Source: Boothiomyces macroporosus (taxonomy: Eukaryota; Chytridiomycota; Chytridiomycetes; Rhizophydiales; Terramycetaceae). Taken from it: a DNA stretch of 39,616 nt. The stretch is from contig JADGKB010000118.1 of assembly GCA_027604185.1 (NCBI GenBank), positions 1 to 39,616 on the forward strand, written 5' to 3'. This document shows positions 8,267-18,906 of the stretch, piece by piece (position 1 is the stretch's first letter; the number at the start of each line of letters is the position of its first letter). The position numbers and the translations under genes are program-made. The notes under the pieces are model-generated. The model was not told the DNA's origin. It saw nothing but the letters and a program-made list of their open reading frames with translations, and did no database searches.

Positions 8267-9100
8267 ATGAGTGAACAGATAGTTGCCATAGTAGTACTTT
8301 TACCAACAATAATAGGAGTGGGATACGAAATCCTAAAGCCTTTCATTTACGATCAAAAAGTACGCAAATCCAGGATAATCAAGATCCTGACTCTCATTTC
8401 GGGACTCTTTTTGCTAATTGGAGAATTCTATATCCAAATATTCACCATGTTCAATGTTCAAATACTATTAGGAGTAATGATTGTATTCAGAATATCGTAT
8501 TTTTCATTCCTCGTGCTGTCAAACATATTCTACTTGGGCATGCTGAAATCGCTTCATCATTTCCTGAAATCAAAGCTTTTAACAGAAAGGAAACTGGTTT
8601 TCTATCAGTATTTTCTTACACTATTTAGTTTCATTGGATATTTTGGGTCAGTGTTTTATCAAACTAATTCAAACCCAGCATTACAATACATTGGCTACTA
8701 TTGGACTCAAGCTGGTTCGGTAGTGATTGTCGAAACGTTTCTCACGGGAATAGCAGTTGCGGTGATACTCATAAGGACAGTTGGCGAGATACTCAAAGTC
8801 AGCGCGACTAAAGAAGCCCAATTAAAGCCCGTTAATACATATCTCTACAATTTTCTATTGCTACTAATCGCTGTCATAGTTCTAGAGTCTATAGCAGGTG
8901 TGCTTAATTCACCGGAAACCAGAGTAGCTTTTTGTTAATGATAGAATCTATGCCTAATGTTGCGCGGTATTGCTACGGCAATTATTGGAGTACAGGTGTG
9001 TGTATTTTCATTTATATATGAAAAGCTGCTGGGTGAAGTAGCGATTCATACATCTAAAAGCGAGACTGAAGGGCAGTTCACTACAGTAGTAGAGTCCTAG
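8267..9100 (+). CDS. Seven-TM-like membrane protein, lineage family member 2
   Basis: Two exons (8267-8923 and 8945-9100) flank a 21-nt intron at 8924-8944 and give 270 residues. Without splicing the frame stops at TAA inside the intron; splicing adds NLCLMLRGIATAIIGVQVCV, which supplies the missing last helix and a soluble Ser/Thr/Glu tail. About seven hydrophobic segments are visible. Shared marks with the relatives at 912-1763 and 16470-17361 are the FLVLSNIFYLGMLKSLHHFL segment and the W/G-rich segment YWTQAGSVVIVETFLTGIAV, which aligns with RWSMFGAVAVMETAIFGLVI. The ATG at 8267 is the first in frame. Function unknown. Confidence 0.8.
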
Positions 9101-9149
9101 ATTTAATATATCCAAATTCAAATCCTTTTTTGAAAATATCTAGATTCAT

Positions 9150-9190
9150 TCAGCAAGAACCGGCTCTTGACAGCGAGCTGTTCTTGCTGA
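9150..9190 (+). promoter_or_regulatory. Strong hairpin just before the intersectin start codon
   Basis: TCAGCAAGAAC at 9150-9160 pairs perfectly (11 bp) with GTTCTTGCTGA at 9180-9190. A further inner stem GCTC/GAGC (9163-9166 with 9175-9178) closes an 8-base loop. The structure ends 33 bases before the ATG at 9223. It could therefore sit in the 5' leader of the mRNA or be a palindromic protein-binding site in the promoter. The symmetry is visible directly; a regulatory role is inference. Confidence 0.55.
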
Positions 9191-9222
9191 TGTGCCACTT
9201 GTAATTTCCACAAAAAGGGAGA

Positions 9223-12200
9223 ATGAATCTCTCGTTCATCGATCAAGGCGACCTTTCACAATACCAAACGATATTCACTCAACATGCTCAGAACTCTAGA
9301 ATCACTGGTAACTCACGACTGATGACAGGGCAGCAACTCCAGCAAATTCTAATGCAGTCAGGATTACCGCAACACATCCTTGGACAGATTTGGTTTTTAA
9401 TTTTTAATGGTAGGAATCTAGCGATTAAAAACGGAACTGCTGTCACCTTTCCAGAGTTTTGTTTAGCAATGTTTCTGACTAAAGCTACTGTGAACGGGAA
9501 TCCCCTTCCGCAACAACTACCCGTACATATTCAGCAGCAGGTTCAACAAGCTATACAAGCAAACCAGCCAATGATTTCGCAAATGACTGGGATGCCGGGT
9601 CCACAAATAGCAAATATTCAAATGGGTCTTCAACCCCAAATGACTGGAATGAGACCGCAAATGACTGGAATGCCAGTACAACCCCAAATGACTGGAATTC
9701 CAACACTTCCAGGCCCGCAGATTACCAATATTCAGATGGGATTGCAACCTCAAATGACTGGAATGCCTGTACAAATGGCTGGAATAAGACCACAAATGAC
9801 TGGAATGTCAGGACTACAGAATATGCAACCTAATATGACAGGATCTAGTGTTCAAAGCGGCCAGCAAGGGCTGTTCAATAATCACCACCAAATGAGAAAC
9901 TTGATGACTACTCCAGTTTCCAATCAGTGGGCAGTATCTCCACAAGAAAAACAGCAATATGAAGCAATATTCAAAAGCTACGATCCTGAATCAACGGGAT
10001 TCTTGTCAGGTTATTTTTGTTAATATAGGTGACAGGGCAAGGGCAGTATTTGCCCAAAGTCAGCTGCGAGAAAACATGCTGGCTCATATCTGGGGACTTT
10101 GTGATATGCAAAAGAGAGGAAAATTAAACTTGGATGAATTTTGTGTGGCTATGCACCTAATTTACAAGAAACTTAATGGATTTGATTTGCCAACCACCCT
10201 ACCCCCAAACCTAGTTCCTCCTTCTCAGAGAGAATTATCAGCTCTATCAGAGTTTGCCAAGCTGGATGTTTTGCAGTCAAATCAACCACAGCCAAATAGA
10301 ATCAGTCCTGCGGCCTCGCTAATGGGCATATCTACCATTGCTCAGGGAATGTCTGCTTCAAATAGCATTTCGAGCTTAAATATGCCAGAAGAGAACGAAG
10401 GAAAGCGACAAGAACTAGTTAAAAAAGTAGAAGAACAACGACGGATCATCCATGAAAACAAAGAAAAGGCAGAGCAATTAAACAAATCTTCAAACCAGCT
10501 GGAAGTTAAATTCGGGGAAATGAAACAAAAAGCGCTCAAAGAAATGGAAAAGTTGCCTTTGCTCTACGAAACAAAAGAGAATCTGTTAAAGAACAAAAAG
10601 ACTACTTTCGGACCATTGTTGTCGCAATCTGAAATTGAATTTTTCAGAAAAGTGTCTGTAGAGATTCCTGTGTTGATTACTGAATTGAAGGCAAATACAG
10701 TTAAAGTTGCTGAAAGACAGGCAGAAAGGGTTCGCACTACTTTTGCAAATAATCCAGCAAGCGCCGAGCCCGTGGTCAATAAAGCGGCTGCATTATTAGC
10801 AGAGAGAATGGCAAAACTAGGTGTAAAGTCAACTCTATCGACAAACGTTCCTGCCCCTTTGGCACAACAAAACAAACCCACTTTAACTGATGAACTAGCA
10901 AAGATTGAAACCGAAAAATTGCAAAGATTACAACAAATTGAAGCGATCGAGTCTCGATTTGGCCACTACACGTCAACTATTCAATCAGCTATTAGCAGTA
11001 ACCCTGAGACTGCAGAGGTTTTATGGAATCCATCGCCTTCAGATAAATCCAAATATGAAGGAGGAATTGGATTAGATACAAAGATTGGAATCCAACTTTA
11101 CACTGAACTTCGTGCTTTAGCTACCAGGGTCCAACAATTCCAAGCAACCTATGCGCCATCTACAATCAACACACCAAAGACTTCTTCATTCACTCCAGCC
11201 ACTAGTTTTATTCCTGCTGCGACTTTTAATAACACTGGCAATAGTACCGCATTTAGTGCTACATCTAGTTTCAATGCTCCATCAGTCCCTCTTTCCAACT
11301 ATTCTTTACAAACAGCGGCGAATCAACCGTCTTACCAACCCAGTTTGGGAGTTAGTGATGTGATGAAACAGGCAGAGGAAGCTATCAGACAAGCAAGAGA
11401 AAGGACGGCTAAAATTACATCACCGGAATTCGGAAGAAAGAGTGTTACTACTCCCACCATCCCGGCTCCTGCAAAAAGATATTCATTCACTGCGCAGTCA
11501 CCTAATATTCCAGTGCCTGCACCTACAGTGACTCTTCCCCCAGTCCCGCCGCCAGTACCACAGCCTATTCATACACCAGCTCCTATATCTTCCATATATT
11601 CGCAGAGCAGCACAGCAGGTCACGGATTCAGTTCACATGCTGGCCAGGCGTTTGCTCAACAACCAGTTAGCTCAACTCCAGAAGAAAGAGGACCATCTGC
11701 AATGCAATTAATGCGAGAAAAAGAAAAGCATTACCTTGAAGAACAAAAGAATATCAAAACTTCAAAGAAAAGTCCAAAACCTGATTTTGCCAGGCCACCT
11801 AGTCCCCCAAAACCTTTAGAACTGCAGAGACCATTTAGTCCAACTAGACCTGTTGACTTGCAAAGACCAACCAGTCCTGCTAAACATGCGGATCTGCCAA
11901 GGCCACCTACTCCAGTCAAGCCAGCAGAATTGCGTCCAGCAAGCCCAACCAAACCTGCTGAATTCACTCGTGCACCTAGCCCAGTGAAGCATCCCGAGGT
12001 ACATAGACCACCAAGTCCTGCAAAACCTCATCAGGTTGCACAAGCTGCGAGTGGTGCTCCTCCTCCACCACCTCCTCCAGTAGTTCCAGTTGCTCAAACC
12101 ATCACTACGACCTTACCTCCCAAGCCAAACCCTGTACCAGAGCAGTCCCTACCATCCAACCCACTGTTTTCATCGGGTTTGGGTGATGCACTTTCAAAGT

Positions 12201-14967
12201 ACCGTAAAAATGTAGGAAATGACTCTGAAACCGATGGAAATGAATCAGAGTGGAGTAGCTATTCTCCTGACAAGAAATCGCCTGCATTTTCGCTTCCAGT
12301 TAGCACTATCCCAGAGGTTGTTCCACCAGTTGCTCTGCCAGTTGCTCCACCAGTTGCAGGGGGTCCTCCACCACCTCCACCTCCAATGCCTACTTTAAAT
12401 AGCGATGGTAGTGTAGCAGCAATCAAGATTGAATCTACAGAAGAGTCCAGGGATTCTAGCGTTTCCAAACCTAAACCTAAACCTCAAGACATTGGTGCAG
12501 TAGGACCTAATCTGTTTGATTTAATGAAAACCCATACATTAAAGAAAACTGGAATTCATACTGATAGTGCTGAGCGTGTGTCAACTGTGAAAGCAGATAA
12601 AGAACCACCTGCATTTGATCCGCTTGCCCAAATCAAAGCTCGCGAGGCAGAGAAATCAAAACCATCTAATCTGGATATCAACCACAACCTAGCACCACAG
12701 TCAAATCCATTCAGTACTGCTGCAACTCCAGTAAACCCATTTTCTACAGGAGTTACCCCGGTCGCCTTCAACATGCCATCAATTACTTCTGATGAAAGCT
12801 GGGAGGTGGTATCTGATAAGCATCAGTCTGAACCTTCACCAACTAAAGGTATATTGAACTAACCAAGATTTCATGCAGTATGAAGTTGTTGTTGGATTTG
12901 ATTTCCAAGGAAATGGACCAGATGATCTTCAAGTTTTAACTGGAGAAGTATTGGTAGTTGAAAAGGAAGAGGGCGAATGGTTAGTCTGCAAAACTCAAAA
13001 CGGACATACAGGATATATTCCAAAAACCTTTGTAAAGACCAAAGAAATGGAAGTAAAATTGGAACCAGTCGGTAGTGCAGAAGTGTTGTTTGACTTTGAA
13101 GCCAGGAATGCGGACGAAATCACTGTAACTGCTGGACAAGTTGTTCAAATATTGGCAAAGCCAGAGAATGAATGGTGGGTGGTTCAACATGCAGACAAAT
13201 CTGGTTTAGTTCCTTCAAACTTTTTAAAGGAGCTTTTGCCCGGAGAACTGGAGGATGTCAACACAGGCGATGATGATGATGCAGGGGATGACGGAAATGA
13301 CAACGGCAATCCATTCGCATCAAATCCTTTTTTAACTGCACCTAGAAGAAAGTCTGGCCAATCAGATTCAGGAAATCCATTTGGTTCTGGGCCAATGGGC
13401 AGGAATCCTTTTGGGTCGTATGAGATGGTAGATGCACCTATAAATCCAACAGAGGAGAAGAATAGATCGGAGGCAGTTGTGGAACTGATTCAGACAGAAA
13501 GGGCATACGTTGAGGATTTACAAACCATGGTGGAATACTTTTACAATCCAATGCTGGAAATGGAAGTCAATGTGGAGTTGCTATTTTCAAATTTGCTGGA
13601 AATCCTTTGTGTCAATTCAACCGTACTGGAAGAGTTTGAAAAATCATTTGCGGCTGGAGAACCTATCGGACAGGTTCTCCTGAATCATTTGGACGATCTG
13701 GAGTGTTACAAAGGATACTGTGAAAACATGGCAAAGGCATCGGCATATTTACAATCTTGCAGGACGGAAAACCCATCAATCCAAGAGTTCTTAAAGGTTT
13801 GTTATTAATAAATTCTTTTCACATGAACAGTTTTAACTCTTTAGGTTCAGCAAAACCTCCCACAATGCAAACACCTGGATCTCTCATCATTCCTATTGAA
13901 GCCAATGCAAAGAATCACCAGATACTCACTGTTACTTCGACAAATCAAGCACTATACCCCAAAGAACCATCCACATCATGATACTTCGTTGATTGCTTTC
14001 CAGTTAAGTGAAGAGTTTCTCGAAAAGATCAACAGCGCGGTAAAGGTTCAAGAGAGTGTAGCCAAAATCAAGGAAATTATCAAAGTTTTAGATCTAGAGA
14101 TACCACAAGAGGTAAAGAATGTTAACAATAGCAATACAAATTAGATTTGACTTTGCCAACTAGAACTATGGGTACCAGGATATTCCATCATGAGGGAGTG
14201 ATATTCAAAAACAAGAGTGGAAGAAAACTACAGGCTTATTTGTTTAGCGACTTTTTACTGTTGGCATCCGCAAAAACTGGTGGGAAGCCGTTAGGATTGT
14301 ATCGCAAGGTAAGATTTGTTAATGTAGCCCCTTATGTTGGATCACCTTTCGATTAGAGAGGCAATCAAATTACCACAAAAAGACACTGGAGATATCACAA
14401 ACTGCTCTTTCCAAATCATCTACGAGGGTGAAATTATTACCTTGCGAACAACGAATGTGTCTGAAAAAAGACAATGGATTAACCTAGCAGAAGCTGCAAT
14501 CAAGGAATTCAAGCTGTCGATGATTAAAGAAAAGTCTAGCGTAAACATGAATAATGCTCAACAAGCGATCGGAACTGTTCGAGTAAAGTTGTTGGAAGGA
14601 GTGCACAGATCAGATCCGAACAGTATGTATATATTGACAGTAGAACCAAAAAAGGTGTTTGCAATTTTGAGGATTGGTAGTCAGAGTATGCGATCAGAGA
14701 TGGTAAATCCACCAAAGTTGGTGTTCAATCAGTCGTTTATCTTTACTATATATTCACTTGATGAAAGTCTCAAAGTGTCGCTCCACACTTATGACAAGTA
14801 TTCTCCAGATGGTAAGAATTGCTAACGTAGAATATTTGGGATACTCTGAAATCCAGCTGGACTTTTTAGAGTACTATGGAGGAAAGGAAACTGAAAAAAT
14901 CCAGCTTGTTATGAAAGATAGTCAGGGTGAATCAGTCTATATCCAAATGATGTATCGGCCAACATGA
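9223..14967 (+). CDS. Intersectin/Cin1-like endocytic scaffold and Rho-GEF
   Basis: Eight exons give 1859 residues. Introns: 9393-9413 (21), 10010-10028 (19), 12849-12867 (19), 13797-13844 (48), 14112-14131 (20), 14309-14327 (19), 14812-14830 (19). Order: EH1 (about 10-95), a Gln/Met/Thr/Gly repeat linker with many QMTG units, EH2 (about 232-325), coiled coils (about 375-450 and 535-560), a Pro-rich region with SPxKPxELxRP repeats and poly-Pro, SH3-1 (about 1198-1252), SH3-2 (about 1265-1320), DH (about 1390-1590), PH (about 1620-1730) and C2 (about 1745-1859). Splicing restores HILGQIWNLA, GFLSGDRARAVFAQS, SPDEYLGYSEIQLDF and other motifs across junctions. Intersectins scaffold clathrin-mediated endocytosis and activate Cdc42 through DH-PH; fungal Cin1 is the nearest architecture I know, whereas Pan1 lacks SH3-DH-PH-C2. 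NPF motifs (EH ligands) lie inside the protein near 1146 and 1340-1385. Only two SH3 domains are present; animal intersectins have five. Confidence 0.94.
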
Positions 14968-15532
14968 ATAAACCGCTTTTGATTCTAGGTATTCCTTTCA
15001 CTGCCTCTTTTCAACCATGAGAGTAAACATCTGTGTTGTCGCATGCCATTTAAACGAAATAGGAATTTAGGCAGTTTCGCTCCTTTTGCAACAGGGAAAA
15101 CGTGCTCTATTTCCTTGCCTGCAGTATAGACATCTCTATTGCGATTCAGACCCAGGCGTCTGGCGCTCATAATCTTGTTTTTAACCTTTTCGGTTCCCTT
15201 CGGCGATATAATTCCTGATGAATGACAGTGTGTTGATCGTGTGCCCCTCAATGGGTGCACAAATTGCTTTTTAATTAACACACAATTACAAATTAGGAAG
15301 CCGGTTGGAGTGCAAAACACCAATCAACTTGATTCTCAAATCCAGCGAATTTGGTCCGCGCAGTCATCCGCAATGATTGTTAAACAAAGCGGGAATTCTA
15401 TAGGTGCTGGAACATATGTTGTGCGAGTCTTTTACGACCAGTGCCGGACCTTGTTCAAAAAAGGCAACGCTGTGCGACTCACATGCGCTTTGAAAGAAAA
15501 TAAAAAGGAGAACGTTGCACCACTTGTCTATA
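14968..15532. other. Intergenic stretch without a supported gene
   Basis: About 565 bases lie between the intersectin-like stop and the secreted TULIP-like protein. The base composition is slightly more GC-rich than its surroundings. A minus-strand frame at 14985-15323 contains an ATG-initiated 60-codon part (SARRLGLNRNRDVYTAGKEI near its start), but I find no family for it and no splice connection. The last part serves as promoter for 15533. Confidence 0.45.
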
Positions 15533-16261
15533 ATGAAGTTCACTTTCTTTGCAACCGCTGCTCTTGCTGCTACTATTAAAAGATCCGTCGCTGGTCCAGA
15601 TGACATTGCTGCCCTCAACTCTTTGATCAATGGCACCCTTCAAGGAGTCAACCAACAAATCCCAACCATGATCCAAAACGGGCACTTTGACCCATTGGCT
15701 GTTGTTGCTGTTGGTTCCACCCCACCAAAACCAGTGAACCTCGGCTTTTGCGAGGCAGATGCCGAAGCTGGATACACTCTCACCAACTTGATTGGATTAC
15801 ACACCCTGCAAATCGACCATGCTACAGTATTATCCGCCATCATCAACGACACCACTGGAAACTTTGCTGCTGAAGTTCAAGCTGCAATCAAGCCAGTCAG
15901 CATCGCCATGGACTTTTCTGGTTACATCACTTCACACTGTGGATTGATTCACACCAAGGAAGCCCTTAACGGTAACGTCGCTATTCAAAGTCTTGATATT
16001 GCCCTAAACGCCAATGTATTCTTTGATACCTCAAACGGGTTCGCTGTTGCACAAGCTACTTTGGAAGGTATCCAAATCACTTATGGTCAAATCGATGTTA
16101 CCTTTGATGGATTTGCTCAAATCTTCAACCCTCTTTTAGAATTCATTACTTCTCACATTACTGGCCGTGTAAAGTCCCAACTTTTGGATCAACTTGACAC
16201 TTTGATTAAACCATACGCCCAAAAGGCCATCAATGCCAAACTCCCAATTCAACTTGCTTAA
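15533..16261 (+). CDS. Secreted TULIP-like (mite allergen 7/JHBP/BPI-type) lipid-binding protein
   Basis: The 242 residues start with a signal peptide (MKFTFFATAALAATIKR). Lys-Arg follows directly after it, a possible Kex2 site. The mature part has an N-terminal helix (DIAALNSLINGTLQGVNQQI), then alternating beta-strand pairs (NVAIQSLDIALNANVFF, ATLEGIQITYGQIDVTF). It closes with a helix pair, FNPLLEFITSHITGRVKSQL and LDQLDTLIKPYAQKAINAKL. This order and the closing FNPLLEFI...KSQL helix resemble secreted TULIP proteins, which hold lipids in a hydrophobic tube. The assignment is by fold-like pattern, not strong identity. Codons are more C-rich than the neighbours, suggesting high expression. 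Start: the ATG at 15533 rather than an upstream in-frame ATG at 15515, because the signal peptide begins there. Confidence 0.72.
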   Translation: MKFTFFATAALAATIKRSVAGPDDIAALNSLINGTLQGVNQQIPTMIQNGHFDPLAVVAVGSTPPKPVNLGFCEADAEAGYTLTNLIGLHTLQIDHATVLSAIINDTTGNFAAEVQAAIKPVSIAMDFSGYITSHCGLIHTKEALNGNVAIQSLDIALNANVFFDTSNGFAVAQATLEGIQITYGQIDVTFDGFAQIFNPLLEFITSHITGRVKSQLLDQLDTLIKPYAQKAINAKLPIQLA

Positions 16262-16469
16262 ATAGATTAAAATAAAAAAGAGATAAAGTTAACTTGTTTA
16301 ATAGCCCTTGGTATGATCTTTCTTGAAGCTGTTTGAATGACATTGCAATGCTTGGCAGAATCACGTAATAATACAACTAATGGTAAGTAATCCTTGGATT
16401 AATACGGTTTGATATATCTTGATTCACATTGTTCTTTAAATTTGGCGCAAACTGGGAGCATTCAAGAAG

Positions 16470-17361
16470 CTACAATGCTTGTGTGTAAATGTTACTGATT
16501 GGAATGGATGCTGGCAGCGACTGATCCCTTTCGGTACTCTTTTTTGAATGTATGGATACACTATCAAGAAAATCCAATGTTTTCTTGAACAAGAACGTAA
16601 AGTAAACCAACTGAAACCCAGATAGAGAAGTAGCGATTGCAAGTACGGATAAACTTAGTGGATCCAAATTGTTCATTTTCAGAAACCCTGAGGATTGATA
16701 GGCTACATCTTGCAGTACAATCAAAAATATAAATCCAATGAGGTATCGCTTTATACTCTTTGCCAATGGTTTCGACGCTGATTTTTCAAAAACGCGTGCA
16801 ATGCCTCTAAATAGCAGAAACGCTATCACAAGCCCGAATATCGCTGTTTCCATTACCGCAACAGCACCTAAATTAACATTAAATACCAAACATGCTCCAT
16901 CTGTACAAAAACTCGTTTGGGTTTGCTATATTTGGCCCAAACAGTGTACCTTCCAAAACCATTGGAAAATTGACGGCAAGATGCAATATAATCACAAACA
17001 ACTGACAGTATCTGTAATTATTGCCATTCAATACTCGATACTTTAATATTGAATTGAATGCTTTCAGTATCTCGATGTAGTACATGTTTGTAAGAACCAA
17101 ATACAAAAAATCCGTGATACTAAACAGAATTATAATTGTTTGGGGGCAGTCCATCTCCATCAACCCAAATATATCCTGTATTAGTCGAAAAGCAAGTAGT
17201 AACAAACAATTTACCAGAGAGCAAATCTGAATGATTCTAAAAGGCTGCCATTCTTCCTTTAAATATACCACCAACAGTTGATACAACATGTAGACCACTG
17301 CCAAGATTGCAATATCAAGAAATATAATTGATATAATATAGAGCGCGAGTGTAAGGGCCAT
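16470..17361 (-). CDS. Seven-TM-like membrane protein, lineage family member 3
   Basis: Two exons (17361-16887 and 16867-16470) joined over a 19-nt intron at 16868-16886 give 290 residues. The join restores YRWSMFGAVAVMETAIFGLV across a helix start. Seven hydrophobic segments begin with LTLALYIISIIFLDIAILAV. A Ser-rich cytosolic tail (SIHSKKSTERDQSLPAS) follows the last helix. The FLYLVLTNMYYIEILKAF segment is shared with the proteins at 912-1763 and 8267-9100. Receptor-like topology is possible, but no ligand family is recognised. The ATG at 17361 is used; an in-frame TTG lies three codons upstream. Confidence 0.82.
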
Positions 17362-17761
17362 TTTGTGCAAGATTAAATCACGTCACATATCATTGAACAA
17401 TCCCAACTCGACATGCTTTGATAGCAGTGCTACCAGTCAGTATACGGCATTTCTGTTGGTTCACTTTCATATCTGTGAAATATATCGCGGTGTTACTCCG
17501 GCACCTGATGCCCGTAGTTTTCCCGGCTTGTTCAGTAAGATTCCAAAATTGGTATCTGCTTTTATTTCAGATTTATAAACAGTTTATAATCAAACTCGAT
17601 CAATAAAACAATAAATCATCAAAGATACTGATCTAGCCTCTGGTATTCCATGATTCCTTAATTACATTTTTAATTAAAGGATTCCAGATGCCTTTTTAAA
17701 GCATGAGTCACACTGTGACACTGACTAGCATAAAAGGATGAAAAAATTATGTTGTACAAAA
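17362..17761. promoter_or_regulatory. Divergent promoter region with AP-1 site, palindrome and TATA box
   Basis: This 400-base gap separates two divergent genes. TGAGTCA at 17704-17710 is a consensus AP-1/Gcn4/Yap site. It overlaps a 13-base palindrome GTCACACTGTGAC at 17707-17719. CATAAAAGG at 17729-17737 is a TATA-like box about 30 bases before the ATG at 17762. No gene is seen in the gap. Confidence 0.5.
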
Positions 17762-18853
17762 ATGTCTGAAACTACACCTCTCATCAACACCAGCGTACCA
17801 GCTAAAAAGAGCCACAAGAATGTCATTATCGGCTGCGTAGTTGTTGCAGCTGTCGCCATCGGTGGATTTATTACCTACACCAAACTTTCTAAATCAGTTC
17901 CAGAAGCTGGTAAAGTAGAGGGATTCCCTGAAGCCGATGCCGAATTGTTCAACTTTAAGCTTTCCAGAAACAAGATTGATCCAGTAGAACATGTCGCTTT
18001 TGATTGCAAAGGATTCGGTGCTTGCAATGCAACAGTTAGATTTTCGGACGTATCTGAAATCCAAATGGACTACCTTATCCAATCTAATGATGAACACTGC
18101 ATGGAATACACTGATGTATGGTCTTCATTAGACTCTAATATTTACACGGTACACGTTCACACTCCAAAACAAAGACCAACTCATCCAAGAGATCTCAAAT
18201 TCCAAGTATTGATCCACTTGAATGTTCCAAAATCACTTGAATTTGATTTTGACATTGATGCGGATGTGGGTTTATTGGACTTTGTAGGCACTCCTAAAAA
18301 GATATCAGCAATGACATCCCACATACATGCTGGCATAATCAAAGTCAAAGACGTAAAATCAGACACATTTGATTTCCAAATGAACGCTGGTGTAATGACT
18401 GTGCAAGATATCAAAGCAGTAGACTTGGTAAAAGCAGATACTAACGCTGCTGTTGTTGAATTCGACGTTGAATTTGTTGAAAATGGTGAAAGAAAAGTTG
18501 ATTTGTATGCTGATGCTGGTGTAATTGTTGGCAAGTATGAAAACTATGCTTCGTTTACTGCTAAAGTTGAAGCTGGCGTTCATTCTTTTGATCTTGTACC
18601 GTTACCAGAAAGCTTTACTAAAGTTACTGGCGAGGCTGCTGAAATTGATCTTGCTCTTACCGACTTTGAAGGAAGTGTTGATTTAAAAGCTACAGTTGGA
18701 ACTGTAAAGTTAAAGTACAGCACTCCCAAGAAAGTCAATCTGAAGAAAAAGAAGGCTTTCCCAGGTGAGCACTATGTTGGTACTATCGGAGAAGGAAAGA
18801 TGCAGCTTCAATCTGTTGTAACTGCTGGCACAATCAAGGCTACTTTTGAATAA
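17762..18853 (+). CDS. Single-pass membrane protein with dileucine tag and DUF4097-like beta-repeat domain
   Basis: The 363-residue protein begins MSETTPLINTS: ExxxLI is an acidic dileucine motif of the kind read by AP-3/AP-1 for vacuolar delivery. After a basic stretch there is one transmembrane helix (VIIGCVVVAAVAIGGFITYT). The rest would be lumenal: repeated short beta strands with the pattern hxAxAGxhxVxx (DIDADVGLLDFVG, MNAGVMTVQDIK, LYADAGVIVGKYENY, VEAGVHSFDL). This resembles the beta-helix-like DUF4097/adhesin-head domain. Two lumenal Cys (DCKGFGACN) could pair. An in-frame ATG at 17738 would add eight residues, but it abuts the TATA-like box, so 17762 is preferred. No family name is certain. 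Confidence 0.78.
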   Translation: MSETTPLINTSVPAKKSHKNVIIGCVVVAAVAIGGFITYTKLSKSVPEAGKVEGFPEADAELFNFKLSRNKIDPVEHVAFDCKGFGACNATVRFSDVSEIQMDYLIQSNDEHCMEYTDVWSSLDSNIYTVHVHTPKQRPTHPRDLKFQVLIHLNVPKSLEFDFDIDADVGLLDFVGTPKKISAMTSHIHAGIIKVKDVKSDTFDFQMNAGVMTVQDIKAVDLVKADTNAAVVEFDVEFVENGERKVDLYADAGVIVGKYENYASFTAKVEAGVHSFDLVPLPESFTKVTGEAAEIDLALTDFEGSVDLKATVGTVKLKYSTPKKVNLKKKKAFPGEHYVGTIGEGKMQLQSVVTAGTIKATFE

Positions 18854-18906
18854 ACTTTTTATTAACGTCCTTCTATTTGAAAGCTGCATTTCCAAAAAGA
18901 CAATTG

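Noticed and set aside
12849..12878. A 30-nt intron ending at CAG before TATGAAG in the intersectin-like gene
   Set aside because: It would produce an immediate TGA. The 19-nt version ending at 12867 gives a continuous frame into SH3-1.
14985..15323. 112-codon minus-strand open frame with a basic 60-residue ATG part
   Set aside because: No recognised family, no splice connection and a weak start for the longer form; kept only as a note in the intergenic entry.
17738..17761. Earlier in-frame ATG for the dileucine-tagged protein
   Set aside because: It abuts the TATA-like box, so it is unlikely to be in the transcript, and it would bury the N-terminal sorting motif.
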